Shown here piece by piece: positions 16,102-24,639 of a stretch of DNA of 64,000 bases (position 1 is its first letter; the number at the start of each line of letters is the position of its first letter). Origin of the DNA: Akkermansiaceae bacterium UBA2367 (lineage in GTDB: Bacteria; Verrucomicrobiota; Verrucomicrobiia; Verrucomicrobiales; DEV007); NCBI GenBank assembly GCA_002344525.1, contig DDTJ01000077.1, positions 1 through 64,000 on the forward strand, given 5' to 3'. The translations under genes and the position numbers were made by a program. The notes below the pieces were generated by a model, which made no database searches, had not been told where the DNA came from, and saw only the letters and a list, made by a program, of their open reading frames with translations.

Positions 16102-16779
16102 TCATCGACCTTGGTCGGGCACCGAGGAGCTTTCGCCGGACGAGGCGTCGAGCGTCAGCGGGGCCGCTTCGAGCGTTTCGCCCGACGGAGGCGGGGCGAG
16201 GCGGTTCGGTGTCGATTCGGGAGGATCCGCTTTGCCGCCGACGATCCCGTCGACTGCGAGCGCGGGGAAGCGCCGCGATTCGAAGCGGAGGGCGTCGTCC
16301 GCCGCCGTCCCAACCGTTCCGCCCCGCCGCACTCGGGCACCGACCCCTACCCGGACCCTCGCGAGGCCCCGGTAGACGCTTTCCACGATTCCGTCCGGGC
16401 CGTCATGGACCAGGACGACGGTGTCCGTGTCGGCGAAGACGACGAACCCGTCGGCGGTGGCCCGAACCTCTTCGCCTCCCAGCGGGCTTCGTGGCGGGCC
16501 GGAGACGACCGCCGTGGGCGCGAGGACCAGTTCCGTCGGCGAGAGCGTCGCGAACGCGGGATCGAAGGCCGCCCCCGCGACCGGGCGCAGCAGCCCGATC
16601 CTTGCGCCGACAAAGTCCTCGCCGGGCAGATCGGCTCCTTGCCGCCCGGCACGGGTGACGATGACGATCACCATCACCAAGGCGCAGAGCAGGAAGAACA
16701 GGGGCAGTATCTGTTTGTGCAGCAACAGGAGGTGCTGCTTCAGATCGAAGGGGGGGGGTGGTTTGGGTGGCCTCGGCAC
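16102..16779 (-). CDS. Membrane-anchored M23-like protein, catalytic residues lost
   Basis: A 225-residue protein starting with GTG at 16779. After a Pro-rich cytoplasmic tail comes one transmembrane helix (about 20-41), then an envelope-facing domain. Residues about 108-170 follow the lysostaphin/M23 fold pattern: GFVVFADTDTVVLVHDG, then VYRGLARVRVGVGARVRRG, then LRFESRR. In active M23 peptidases the corresponding motifs are Y-x-H-L and L-H-F-E; here the first His is Arg and the second is Arg as well, so the zinc site is gone. It would be a structural or regulatory peptidoglycan-binding protein, like other inactive M23 proteins. The C-terminal 50 residues look disordered. It diverges from truA. 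Confidence 0.6.
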   Translation of the reverse strand: MPRPPKPPPPFDLKQHLLLLHKQILPLFFLLCALVMVIVIVTRAGRQGADLPGEDFVGARIGLLRPVAGAAFDPAFATLSPTELVLAPTAVVSGPPRSPLGGEEVRATADGFVVFADTDTVVLVHDGPDGIVESVYRGLARVRVGVGARVRRGGTVGTAADDALRFESRRFPALAVDGIVGGKADPPESTPNRLAPPPSGETLEAAPLTLDASSGESSSVPDQGR

Positions 16780-16807
16780 GGGGGCAATGGACGGCGGCGG
16801 AAGCGAT

Positions 16808-16836
16808 TTGGCAAGGCCCCGCCGGAAAAATAGGCT
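16808..16836 (+). promoter_or_regulatory. Promoter of truA
   Basis: TTGGCA (16808-16813) and TAGGCT (16831-16836) are separated by 17 bases, a good sigma-70-type arrangement. They lie 20 bases upstream of the truA ATG, giving a leader of about 14 bases. The -35 box is 29 bases from the divergent GTG start of the M23-like gene. Confidence 0.55.
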
Positions 16837-16856
16837 ACCTTCGCCGCCTTCCGACG

Positions 16857-17672
16857 ATGGACGACGCCCCCTTACCGACGCGCCGCTTTCGGCTCGACCT
16901 CGCCTACGACGGCCGCCCTTTCTCCGGCTGGCAGAGCCAGCGCGGCGGCGGCACCGTGCAGGATGCGGTGGAGTCCGCCCTCGCCGCGATCTGCCCGGCG
17001 GTGGTTTCCGCGCAAGGCTCGGGCCGTACCGACGCGGGCGTCTCCGCCACGGGGCAGGTCGCCCATTTCGACGCCCCTGCCGCCTCCCGCATGGGCGGGC
17101 GGGAGTGGCGGCGGGCGCTCAACGCCACGCTCCCCCCGACGATCCGCGCGACCGCCTGCCGCGAGATCGCCCCGGCCTTCCACGCCCGCTTCTCCGCCGT
17201 GGAGAAGACCTACGACTACGCCATCGCCATCGGCGAAGTGCTGCCGCCCCTGCGCCGCGGGCTCGCCTGGCACCAGCCCGGCCTCGGCCCGGCCGACGCG
17301 CTCGCCGCGATCCTCGCGCGCTACGAAGGCACCCGGGATTTCCGCCCCTTCTCCGCGAAGCGCCACGACGGACGCGACGAGGCCCGCGACACCCGACGCA
17401 CCCTCCACGAGGCCTCCCTGCGGGAATCGGGGGATGGCGACGAACTCGTCTTGCGCTTCCGGGGAAACGGTTTCCTGTATAAAATGGTGCGTTTCCTCGT
17501 CGGCACAGCCGTGTATGTTCTACGCGGGCGGATCGCGGACGGGGCCTTTGACATCCTCCTCGACGGCGGCGGGGCGAAGGCCCCCTACTGCGCACCCGCC
17601 GACGGGCTCACCCTCGTCTCCGTCCGCTACCCGGCGGAGTTCGAGATGCCCCGGCCCGACGACGCCCGCTGA
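16857..17672 (+). CDS. truA: tRNA pseudouridine(38-40) synthase TruA
   Basis: TruA isomerises uridines 38-40 of the tRNA anticodon arm to pseudouridine. The 271-residue length is normal. The N-terminal strand FRLDLAYDGRPFSGWQSQ, the catalytic loop GSGRTDAGVSATGQVAHFD with the essential Asp of R-T-D-A-G-V (about residue 59), and the C-terminal NGFLYKMVRFLVGTAV motif are all present. The start at ATG 16857 gives the usual N-terminus and lies just behind a good promoter. The AraC-type regulator gene follows after three bases, so the two are probably cotranscribed. Confidence 0.96.
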   Translation: MDDAPLPTRRFRLDLAYDGRPFSGWQSQRGGGTVQDAVESALAAICPAVVSAQGSGRTDAGVSATGQVAHFDAPAASRMGGREWRRALNATLPPTIRATACREIAPAFHARFSAVEKTYDYAIAIGEVLPPLRRGLAWHQPGLGPADALAAILARYEGTRDFRPFSAKRHDGRDEARDTRRTLHEASLRESGDGDELVLRFRGNGFLYKMVRFLVGTAVYVLRGRIADGAFDILLDGGGAKAPYCAPADGLTLVSVRYPAEFEMPRPDDAR

Positions 17673-17675
17673 GAC

Positions 17676-18599
17676 ATGGCCCTGTTTTCAAAGACTGGAA
17701 TCGCGGAAAGCCGCATCGAGAACTCGGGCCGCTGGCCCGTGCGCTTGACGCGTTTCCAGCTCATCGACGAATACGAATTCCCCGCGACGAACTTCCCCGA
17801 GATCTTCTTCGTCGAGGCGGGGACCTTCGTCCACGAGAGCGAGGCCGGCGCCCAGTCGGTGCGGGAAGGCGCGGCGGTGATGGCCAACCCCGGCCACCGC
17901 CACACCGTGAAGCGGCCCGACGGGGTCGTCCTGACCCGGGTGCGCTACCTGCCCGAGTGGTTCGCCCTCGACTACGAGCTCGTCGCCCGTTCGCCCGACC
18001 TGCTGGGGCTTTTCTTCGACCAGTCCTGGTTCCGCCGTCCCTGCGACGAGAGCATCCACGTCTTCACCACGCGCGGCGAGAACGCCGCCCGCATCCGCTC
18101 CGAACTCCAGTATTTGCAGGGACTCCTCCGCGAGAAGCGACACTTCGAACCCGTCGTCCGCGTCTCCATGCTGAAGCTGTTGGCCCTCCTCGCCGACGAG
18201 CACCGCCGCTTCTGGCGGGGCGTCCCGGACCTCGAAATCCTGCCCGAGGCCGCCCACGCCCTCGACCACATCGAGGCCTGCGTCCATCGCGGCGAACCCT
18301 TCACCCCGGGGAAGATGCCGCGCGGCGGCCACGAGAGGGAGGCCGTCGAGAAGGCCTTCGGCGACCTCACCGGCCTGTCCCTGGCCGACTACGCCCTGCG
18401 CCGTCGCGCCTTCCACGCCGCGTTCCGCCTCCTCACCGGACGCGAGGAACCGCGCCGCCTCGCCAAAGTCCTCGGCTGGTCTTCGCCCGGCGAGCTTTCG
18501 GAGCAGTTCGAGGCCGTCTTCGACCTGCCGCCCACGGTATACCGCGAGAGGTTCGGCCTGTCGGCGGCGGAGCGGAAAGAGGAGGTCGAGGAGGACTGA
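17676..18599 (+). CDS. AraC-family transcriptional regulator
   Basis: A 307-residue regulator. The N-terminal half is an AraC-type cupin: FPEIFFVEAGTFVHE at about 45-59, and an AVMANPGHRHTVKR strand where AraC-like sensors have P-x-x-x-H. The C-terminal 95 residues are a two-helix-turn-helix AraC DNA-binding domain. It is divergent in sequence but keeps its shape (REAVEKAFGDLTGLSLADYA, then RRLAKVLGWSSPGELSEQFE, then LPPTVYRERFGL). The ligand is unknown. It begins three bases after truA. Its end faces the squalene monooxygenase gene on the other strand. The target is not evident from the sequence. Confidence 0.85.
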   Translation: MALFSKTGIAESRIENSGRWPVRLTRFQLIDEYEFPATNFPEIFFVEAGTFVHESEAGAQSVREGAAVMANPGHRHTVKRPDGVVLTRVRYLPEWFALDYELVARSPDLLGLFFDQSWFRRPCDESIHVFTTRGENAARIRSELQYLQGLLREKRHFEPVVRVSMLKLLALLADEHRRFWRGVPDLEILPEAAHALDHIEACVHRGEPFTPGKMPRGGHEREAVEKAFGDLTGLSLADYALRRRAFHAAFRLLTGREEPRRLAKVLGWSSPGELSEQFEAVFDLPPTVYRERFGLSAAERKEEVEED

Positions 18600-18615
18600 C
18601 GCCGACCCGCCGTCG

Positions 18616-19998
18616 TCACGAGGCTTTCGACTTGAACAGGGTCCCCGCCAGCCCGAGCCCCGCCTGCAAAGGCTTGCTCTTCAGCTCGTTCTGCAACAGC
18701 GGGGAGATGATGCGGTAGGCCTCTCCGGTCAGATGGTAGGCGTCGGTCGCGGAGGAGAGGCTCCGTTGCCTCTTGATCCCGCCCCAGCCGCTCTTCGCCG
18801 CGAGGGAGACGAAATGCTTCAGCAGGGACACCCTCCGCTTGTCCAAGCCCGAGAGGAGCGCGATGGATTCCTCGGCCTGCTTCCCGCCCTCGGCCAGGTA
18901 ATGGAAGCAGGCATCCCTCAGCTTCTGGTTGCCCATCACGTTGTAGAGCGCGTCGGCGAGCACGTTCACGACGGTGTTCTGCGTCCTCGACCCGTAGAAT
19001 TTTCTCGCCAAGGCGAGCCGTTGCTGGGGCGTTGCGATCTCCATGCTCCGCAGCAGCCCGGCGCAGGTGTTGACGTCGCGGAGGCAGACCGTCATCCCCC
19101 CGCCAGTGAGCGGGTGGCGCATGTTCAGGGCGTCGCCCAGCACGAGGATGCCGTCGGCCGGGACCGCTTTCGAAGGCAGGTAATGGTTCGGCATCGCCTT
19201 GAACGCGCCCTCCTCCATGCAGGCGTCGAAGGCCGCGTGCATCCCTTCGGGAATCCGGGAGCGGACGCGCTCGTTCAGGTAGCGGACCAGCTCCCCGCCT
19301 CTCTTCGGTGGCTTCCCCTTCGGGAAATCCACGAGGAACCGGATCTCGTCGCCCGAGATCGGATAGCAGAGAAAGGGACTCGGATCGGTCAAAAACACAT
19401 GCCCCCTCCCTTCGAAGGGCAGGGAGCAGCCCTTCAAGAGGAAACCCAGGAAATACCCGGTGACCTCCCCCGTCCCCCGGACGAGCTGCTTGCGGAAGGA
19501 GGAGAAGATGCCGTCCGCCACGATGGTGAGGTCCGCCTGGATCGCGAAACTCCCCCCCGTCTTTCCGGAGCACTCCACCCCCGCGACCCCGCCGTCCTTG
19601 TTGCGGATGAGCGATTTGGCCTCCGCCTCGAAGCAGCGGATGTTGTCGCCGGCGGAGAAAGCGCTCCGCATCTTCTGGATAAACTTGCCGTTCCGCATCC
19701 CCTTCCCGGTCTTGGAGCCGGGATAGTCGATGTGGATGGGGCGGTGGCTGTGGATGATCGTGTATCCGATGATGTCCTGCGCGTCGTAGCCTTCGAGCAT
19801 CGGCTTCAACCCCATCTCGGCGAGCTGCTCGATGCCGTCGGGCTGCAACAGTTCGCCCACGATGCGGTCGGGCTCCTTCCAGTCCTTCTCGACCACGCAG
19901 ACCTGCTTGCCCGAACCCGCGAGGGAGCAAGCCATCGCAGCGCCGGCCACCCCCGCCCCAATGATGCAAATGTCCGCTTGGCAGCTTTCCTCGTTCAT
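18616..19998 (-). CDS. Squalene monooxygenase (squalene epoxidase)
   Basis: A 460-residue FAD monooxygenase with the hallmarks of squalene epoxidase, which makes (3S)-2,3-oxidosqualene, the first oxygen-requiring step of sterol synthesis. The FAD-binding GAGVAG lies at 14-19. DRIVGELLQPDG (44-55) matches the family's R-x-x-G-E-L-L-Q-P-G-G. A DGIFSSFRK motif is at 162-170. GDALNMRHPLTGGGMTV (288-304) is nearly identical to the second FAD motif of eukaryotic squalene epoxidases. There is no N-terminal membrane helix; the C-terminal 100 residues are helical and could sit on the membrane. No oxidosqualene cyclase, squalene synthase or sterol demethylase is in this window. It is transcribed alone, convergent with the AraC regulator. 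Other group A monooxygenases lack this motif set. Confidence 0.85.
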   Translation of the reverse strand: MNEESCQADICIIGAGVAGAAMACSLAGSGKQVCVVEKDWKEPDRIVGELLQPDGIEQLAEMGLKPMLEGYDAQDIIGYTIIHSHRPIHIDYPGSKTGKGMRNGKFIQKMRSAFSAGDNIRCFEAEAKSLIRNKDGGVAGVECSGKTGGSFAIQADLTIVADGIFSSFRKQLVRGTGEVTGYFLGFLLKGCSLPFEGRGHVFLTDPSPFLCYPISGDEIRFLVDFPKGKPPKRGGELVRYLNERVRSRIPEGMHAAFDACMEEGAFKAMPNHYLPSKAVPADGILVLGDALNMRHPLTGGGMTVCLRDVNTCAGLLRSMEIATPQQRLALARKFYGSRTQNTVVNVLADALYNVMGNQKLRDACFHYLAEGGKQAEESIALLSGLDKRRVSLLKHFVSLAAKSGWGGIKRQRSLSSATDAYHLTGEAYRIISPLLQNELKSKPLQAGLGLAGTLFKSKAS

Positions 19999-20144
19999 GG
20001 ACGGGACACCATCGAGTTTTTCATTTTCCCGGTCGATGCAAACCGAAGAGTCTCCCCGGTCGAGCCGGAGGAACCCTGTTCAATGATTGGAAAATAACCG
20101 CAAATCCCCGCGAATCCAGTCTGGAGGAAAGCGTTTTGCCACCG

Positions 20145-20178
20145 TTCCGGAAATTCGGACTTCAGATTTCGGATTTCC
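20145..20178 (-). repeat. AATCCGAAAT-type short repeat at end of SbcC-like gene
   Basis: On the minus strand this reads as tandem variants of AATCCGAAATCTGAAGTCCG followed by AATTTCCGG. The same family occurs on the plus strand at 38880-38910. Its first part overlaps the 3' end of the SbcC-like gene, encoding its last residues (RKSEI) and its TGA stop. It appears to be a dispersed intergenic repeat that landed at the gene's end. Confidence 0.6.
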
Positions 20179-22591
20179 TCCCGCCGAGCCGCTCGGCGTG
20201 CGCGGGATGGCAGGTGAAGACGACGACCTGCTTCTCCTCCGCGAAGCGCCGCAGCATCGCGGCGGCGGCCTCCTGCCGCCTGGGATCGAGATCGACGAGT
20301 GGGTCGTCGAGGAGAAGGAAGCCGTCGCGGCCTTCGAGAAACCAACGCGCCATGGAAAGCCGCAGGGCGAGGCCGAGGGAGGCGCGCGTACCGGCGGAGA
20401 GGAGGGCGAAGGGGATCGCGGTCCCGTCCCCGCGCGAGGCGGTGCCCTCCTCGGGCGAGAGGCCGAGGTAGCGGTCGTGGGTGAGGGGCGCGAGGATCGC
20501 GGCGAGGTGCTCCCGCCATGGGGCGAGGGTGCCGCCGTCGAGTTCGGCCCGGAGCGCCTCGTAGTCGCGCTGGATGCGCTCGATGGCCTCGCCCTCGCGC
20601 AGGGCGCGGGCGAAGGCGGCGGAGGCGAGGTCGTGGCGCTCGGCGGCGGCGGCGGGCTCCTCGTCCGGTTCGTCGCGGGAAAGCTCGGCTTTCTCCACGA
20701 GGAGGCGGTTCACCTTGGCGCGGGCTTCGTCGAGCGACTCGCGTTTCGCGCGAAAGTCGCGGAGGAAGCTCTCGGCGTCGACGCAGCCCTCGGGGAGGGG
20801 CTGGAGCGATTCGTGGCGCTCCTTCAGCTTCCTGTGTCCGCCGCGCAGGTCGGCGAGACGGTCGATCAACTCGTCGAGCGACCCGAACTCCCCGACCCAA
20901 GCCGTGATGCGGCGGCGCAAGGTAGCGGTCTCGCGATCGGCGGCGGCGGCTTCGCTCTCGGCGCGGGCTTTTTCAGCGGCGACCTCGGCGCCGGACCGGG
21001 ACGGGGCCGCCTCCCCTCCGCTCGCGGCGGCGGCTTCGGCGCGCAGCTCCGCGAGACTGCGGGAGCCGAGGGCTTCGGCGAGTTGGCCTTCGAGCAGGGC
21101 GGCCCGCTGCGCTTTCTCCAAGTAGGCGGCTCGTTTCGCCTTGGCCGCCGCGAGGTCCGCGACGCCGAGGGCGGCGAGGCGCTCCGCCAACTCTTCGCCC
21201 AAAGCATGGTGGCGCTCCGTGTCGGCGACGGCGTCGATCCCGCCGGAGGAAACCTCGATCTCCCACGCGCCCGAGGCCTCGCGCAGGAGGACGCGTCCGC
21301 CCGCCTCGAACTCCAGTTCCCCGTCCACGCCGAGCTCGTGAGTCTCCGCGTCGTCGAGGCCCGAGTGGGTCTCCACGCGCAGGGCGCGGGCGGCGGCGAG
21401 GCGCACCCGAAGGGTGGCGGCCTCGATGCGGGCGCGGAGACGGTCGCGCTCCTTTTCGAGCGATTCCAGCGCGGAGACGGCCTCGCCCTCGACCGCGCCG
21501 ACGGCGTCCCGCTCCTGCCGCGCCGTCTCCACGGCGGAGGCGAGACGCTCCGCCTCCTCAAGCAAGCGCCGCGTTTTCCCCGCCGCCTCCCAGGCTTGGA
21601 CGCGGGCAAGCTCCTGCCCTAGCAAAACCGCCTTTTCCCGCAGGGCGGCGGCGAGGGTTTCGCGTTCCTTCGCCTGGCTCTCGGCCACGGGCCATTCCTG
21701 CGAGGCCTGGCGCATCCCCTTGCCCTGCGCCTCGACCGCGGCGAGTTCGGCTTCCAAACGGACACGCTGCTCCGCGTCTCGGGCGGCGGACTCGTGCCCC
21801 GCGATCCACGCGTCGAGGGAGTCCTTCGCTTCGAGGGCCTGCTCCAGGGCGGCGTTGATCTCGTCGAGGCGGCGGTAGTAGCCTTCCGCCTGTTCCAGAG
21901 CGGATCGAGCGGCCTCGCGTTCATACCAAGCGTTGACGATGGAGCCGGCCCCGCGCGCCCATCGCTGGTCAAGACCACGATTTCCTTCGGGCCGTTTCAT
22001 GGTGCGGTCCCAGCGCCCGAAGGCGGCCTCGCGGCGGGCTTCGAGGACGGCCCCCAGCTTCTCGATGGAGACGCCGTCGGTCTCGAAGGCGGCGCGGCGG
22101 AGGCGCTTGCTCAGTTCGTCGAGATCGCCCGGATCGCCGCTGTCGAGACGGTCGAGGCTCGCACCGACCTCGCCTTGCGCGGCGATGAGGACGTGCTCCC
22201 AAGTGCCCCGGGTGAGTCCGAGCAGTTCCGCGACAGCTTGATCGACCGCCGCCGCGTCGCTCACGATGCCTCCGTCGGGCCGCCGCAATTCGCAGGTGGA
22301 AGCACCAGCCGCCCACTGCTTCGCGAGCGTCCATATCGACCCGTCCTCGTCCAGCTCGACGGAGACGCGAAGGGTGTCGCCGCCAGTCAGAGGCAGGTGC
22401 GGTTTCACCTCGCGCTCCGCCTCGCGCTTCGTCAGCTTCGTGGAGACGAAAAGGGCCTGCCGCAGGGCGCGTCGCAGGGTCGATTTGCCCGCCTCGTTCG
22501 GTCCGAGGACGACGTTGAGCCCCGGCGCGAAGGACAGTTCGCGGTCGGCGGACCCGGCGAAGGGATGGAGATGGAGCCGACGCAGGATCAT
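20162..22591 (-). CDS. SbcC/Rad50-like SMC-family ATPase
   Basis: An 809-residue ABC-type coiled-coil ATPase of the Rad50/SbcC group that works with the nuclease encoded just upstream (22588-23718). Walker A is GPNEAGKSTLRRAL (about 33-46). Two long Ala/Glu/Arg-rich coiled coils (about 220-420 and 480-690) flank a middle region. The C-terminal lobe has the signature LLSAGTRASLGLALRLS and Walker B FLLLDDPLVDLD. At 809 residues it is shorter than typical SbcC, and I see no Cys-x-x-Cys zinc hook, so it is an SbcC-like (YhaN-type) protein rather than orthodox SbcC. ATG 22591 overlaps the nuclease stop as ATGA. The final residues RKSEI come from a short repeat. Confidence 0.85.
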   Translation of the reverse strand: MILRRLHLHPFAGSADRELSFAPGLNVVLGPNEAGKSTLRRALRQALFVSTKLTKREAEREVKPHLPLTGGDTLRVSVELDEDGSIWTLAKQWAAGASTCELRRPDGGIVSDAAAVDQAVAELLGLTRGTWEHVLIAAQGEVGASLDRLDSGDPGDLDELSKRLRRAAFETDGVSIEKLGAVLEARREAAFGRWDRTMKRPEGNRGLDQRWARGAGSIVNAWYEREAARSALEQAEGYYRRLDEINAALEQALEAKDSLDAWIAGHESAARDAEQRVRLEAELAAVEAQGKGMRQASQEWPVAESQAKERETLAAALREKAVLLGQELARVQAWEAAGKTRRLLEEAERLASAVETARQERDAVGAVEGEAVSALESLEKERDRLRARIEAATLRVRLAAARALRVETHSGLDDAETHELGVDGELEFEAGGRVLLREASGAWEIEVSSGGIDAVADTERHHALGEELAERLAALGVADLAAAKAKRAAYLEKAQRAALLEGQLAEALGSRSLAELRAEAAAASGGEAAPSRSGAEVAAEKARAESEAAAADRETATLRRRITAWVGEFGSLDELIDRLADLRGGHRKLKERHESLQPLPEGCVDAESFLRDFRAKRESLDEARAKVNRLLVEKAELSRDEPDEEPAAAAERHDLASAAFARALREGEAIERIQRDYEALRAELDGGTLAPWREHLAAILAPLTHDRYLGLSPEEGTASRGDGTAIPFALLSAGTRASLGLALRLSMARWFLEGRDGFLLLDDPLVDLDPRRQEAAAAMLRRFAEEKQVVVFTCHPAHAERLGGRKSEI

Positions 22592-23718
22592 GACCTCGCC
22601 TCCTTCACCAGTTCCCAAGCGAGCTGCAAGGCCTCCGCGTCGCCCTCGTCGTCGGCGAGTCCCGAGAGGAGCCGATGGGGGAAGGAACCCGCCGAATACT
22701 CCCGCCCGATGTCCGCCGCCGTGATCTCGCGGAGGAGTCCGCCGTGGTCCGTCTCCAGATAGAGCGCGGCTTTCTCCAATTCGCCGAGCCATTCGCCCCG
22801 GCTCTCGAACAGTTCGCCGGGGAGGCGGCCCGAGAGGATCAGCTTCACCAGATCGCGTTCCGCGTCGAAGCCGCCGAACTCGCCTCGCAGCGCCTCGATC
22901 CCGGCCTCGCCCGCGAGCGTTTTCGCGACCGTGCGGAAGCGGAAGCGCCCCGTCCGCGCCGACTCGCCCGCGACCGAGCCGTCCTCGCCGATCTCCACGA
23001 TCCAAGCGTGCCCCCCGTGGCGGCAGTCGAAACCGTCCGGCTCCGGCGTGGCGGGGAACAGGACACGCTCGCCCTCGAAGCGCTCGCGGTCGGGGAAGCG
23101 CACATGGGTGTGTCCGAGCAGCCAGACATCCATGCCCGACTCCTCCAGTTCGCGGCGCATCATCGGGAAGTAGTCCCCGCCGAAGTCCGGCGAAAGACCC
23201 TCAAGGCTGCCGTGGGCGACCCCGGCGCGGCGGATCTCCGGCGGCAGGTCGAGGGCGGCAAGGGCCTCGCCGACCCAGCCGACCGAGTTCGTCTTCGAGT
23301 GGCGCGAGCCGCACACGCCGGGGAAAAGCACGAGCGGGATTCCCTGCCCGCGCAAGTCGCAGGGCGTCTCGCGTCGGAGCACATGATGCCGCTCGCCGAG
23401 GGCGTCGGCGAAGACCGGCCAGAGCGGGTCGTCCTCCTGCGCGTAGTCGTGGTTGCCCGGCAGCACCGCGACGATGCCCTCGAAGCGCCCCAGCGCCGCC
23501 GCCGCCTCGCGCACCAGCCCTTTCGGAACGCGGGGCGTGTCGAAGAGGTCGCCCGCCACCACGATCAGCCCGCAGGACTGCTCCTCCGCCAGCGCGACCA
23601 GTTTGCGCAGGCATTCGAGCCGCCGCGCCGCGAGGCCTTCGCTCAAGGCGGGCGCGTAGCCGCCGCGGGTGAATTTCAGGCCGAGATGCAAGTCGGCGGT
23701 GTGGAGGAGGCGGATCAT
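22588..23718 (-). CDS. SbcD/Mre11-like DNA repair exonuclease
   Basis: A 376-residue calcineurin-like metallophosphoesterase. The metal-binding motifs are in order: LLHTADLHLG (4-13), VVAGDLFDTP (near 53), LPGNHDYAQ (near 91), VAHGSLEG (near 165) and LLGHTHVRFP (near 198). This is the Mre11/SbcD pattern of a manganese-dependent nuclease that trims DNA ends and hairpins. The C-terminal third carries a capping and adaptor region. It is translationally coupled to the SbcC-like ATPase by an ATGA overlap, which supports a two-subunit repair complex. ATG 23718 gives the standard N-terminus. Confidence 0.88.
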   Translation of the reverse strand: MIRLLHTADLHLGLKFTRGGYAPALSEGLAARRLECLRKLVALAEEQSCGLIVVAGDLFDTPRVPKGLVREAAAALGRFEGIVAVLPGNHDYAQEDDPLWPVFADALGERHHVLRRETPCDLRGQGIPLVLFPGVCGSRHSKTNSVGWVGEALAALDLPPEIRRAGVAHGSLEGLSPDFGGDYFPMMRRELEESGMDVWLLGHTHVRFPDRERFEGERVLFPATPEPDGFDCRHGGHAWIVEIGEDGSVAGESARTGRFRFRTVAKTLAGEAGIEALRGEFGGFDAERDLVKLILSGRLPGELFESRGEWLGELEKAALYLETDHGGLLREITAADIGREYSAGSFPHRLLSGLADDEGDAEALQLAWELVKEARS

Positions 23719-23818
23719 CGGGGAGGTTCAGGGTAGCGAGGCGCGGCGGCGAAGCAAGCCCGTCGCGTGCCCCATCTTCGCATGGGGGGTGGGACATTGG
23801 CGGGGCGGGGGGCAACAT

Positions 23819-23847
23819 TTGTGGAAATACCCTTCTGCCCGTATACT
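23819..23847 (+). promoter_or_regulatory. Promoter of the NYN-domain gene
   Basis: TTGTGG (23819-23824), a 17-base spacer and TATACT (23842-23847) form a strong-looking promoter. The ATG at 23857 lies nine bases after the -10 box, so transcription would start within a few bases of the start codon and the mRNA would be nearly leaderless. Confidence 0.6.
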
Positions 23848-23856
23848 TCCGCGCAA

Positions 23857-24609
23857 ATGTCCCTTCCCGCTCCTACCGACTCCATTGCCCTGCTCATTGA
23901 CGCGGACAATGCCCCAGCCGCAAAAATCGAGTTCATCATGGCTGAGCTAGCCAGCTACGGGGTCGCCAACATTCGCCGCGCTTACGGCAACTGGACCAAG
24001 CCCACCCTCAAAGGCTGGGCGGAGGCGCTTCAGGAGCACGCCATCGAACCGGTGCAGTTGTTCGACATCGTGAAGGGCAAGAACGGAACGGACATGCGGC
24101 TCGTCATCGACGCGATGGACATCCTCTACACGAAGGAGGTGCATACCTTCTCCCTGATCTCGTCCGATTGCGATTTCACTCCTCTATGCACCCGCCTTCG
24201 CGCCGAGGGAAAGCAAGTGATCGGTTTCGGAGGTCAAAACACCCCGGCGCCTTTCATCAACAGTTGCACGCGGTTCCTTTACCTCGATGACGACGACAAA
24301 GCGACCGAAGCTCGCAAGCAGCAACGGACTTCTACCAATCAATTGAAGGGAAACACCAAACTGATGAACACGCTTCGAGCCGCGATGCAAGCGACGGCCG
24401 ACGAGGACGGATGGTCGCTTCTCGGTCCATTGGGGAACCATATCTCCAACCAGAGTTCCATCGACCACCGAACCTTCGGCTTCGCGAAATTGAGCGGCCT
24501 GCTTGGAGCGATCGATTTGTTCGAGCTTCGGAAAAGAACGGAAGGTGTCCGTATTTTCTACGAAGTCCGCGAGAAAAAGGTGGAAGCTCGATCAAATGAG
24601 GGCGGTTGA
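23857..24609 (+). CDS. NYN-domain (LabA-like) nuclease with OST-HTH domain
   Basis: A 250-residue protein with an N-terminal NYN/LabA-type PIN-fold nuclease domain and a C-terminal OST-HTH/LOTUS RNA-binding domain. The acidic active-site strands are visible: IALLIDADNAP (about 9-19), DIVKGKNGTDMRLVIDAMD (about 70-88) and FSLISSDCDFTPL (about 98-110). The second domain (DGWSLLGPLGNHISNQ, then FGFAKLSGLLGAIDLFELR) has the OST-HTH pattern. Together these predict an RNA-processing nuclease. I chose ATG 23857, preceded by a good promoter, over an in-frame ATG at 23767. It is followed directly by a decayed nucleotidyltransferase module. Confidence 0.85.
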   Translation: MSLPAPTDSIALLIDADNAPAAKIEFIMAELASYGVANIRRAYGNWTKPTLKGWAEALQEHAIEPVQLFDIVKGKNGTDMRLVIDAMDILYTKEVHTFSLISSDCDFTPLCTRLRAEGKQVIGFGGQNTPAPFINSCTRFLYLDDDDKATEARKQQRTSTNQLKGNTKLMNTLRAAMQATADEDGWSLLGPLGNHISNQSSIDHRTFGFAKLSGLLGAIDLFELRKRTEGVRIFYEVREKKVEARSNEGG

Positions 24610-24639
24610 TTTCTATGTCCTTCCAACTCCCCGTTGCCT

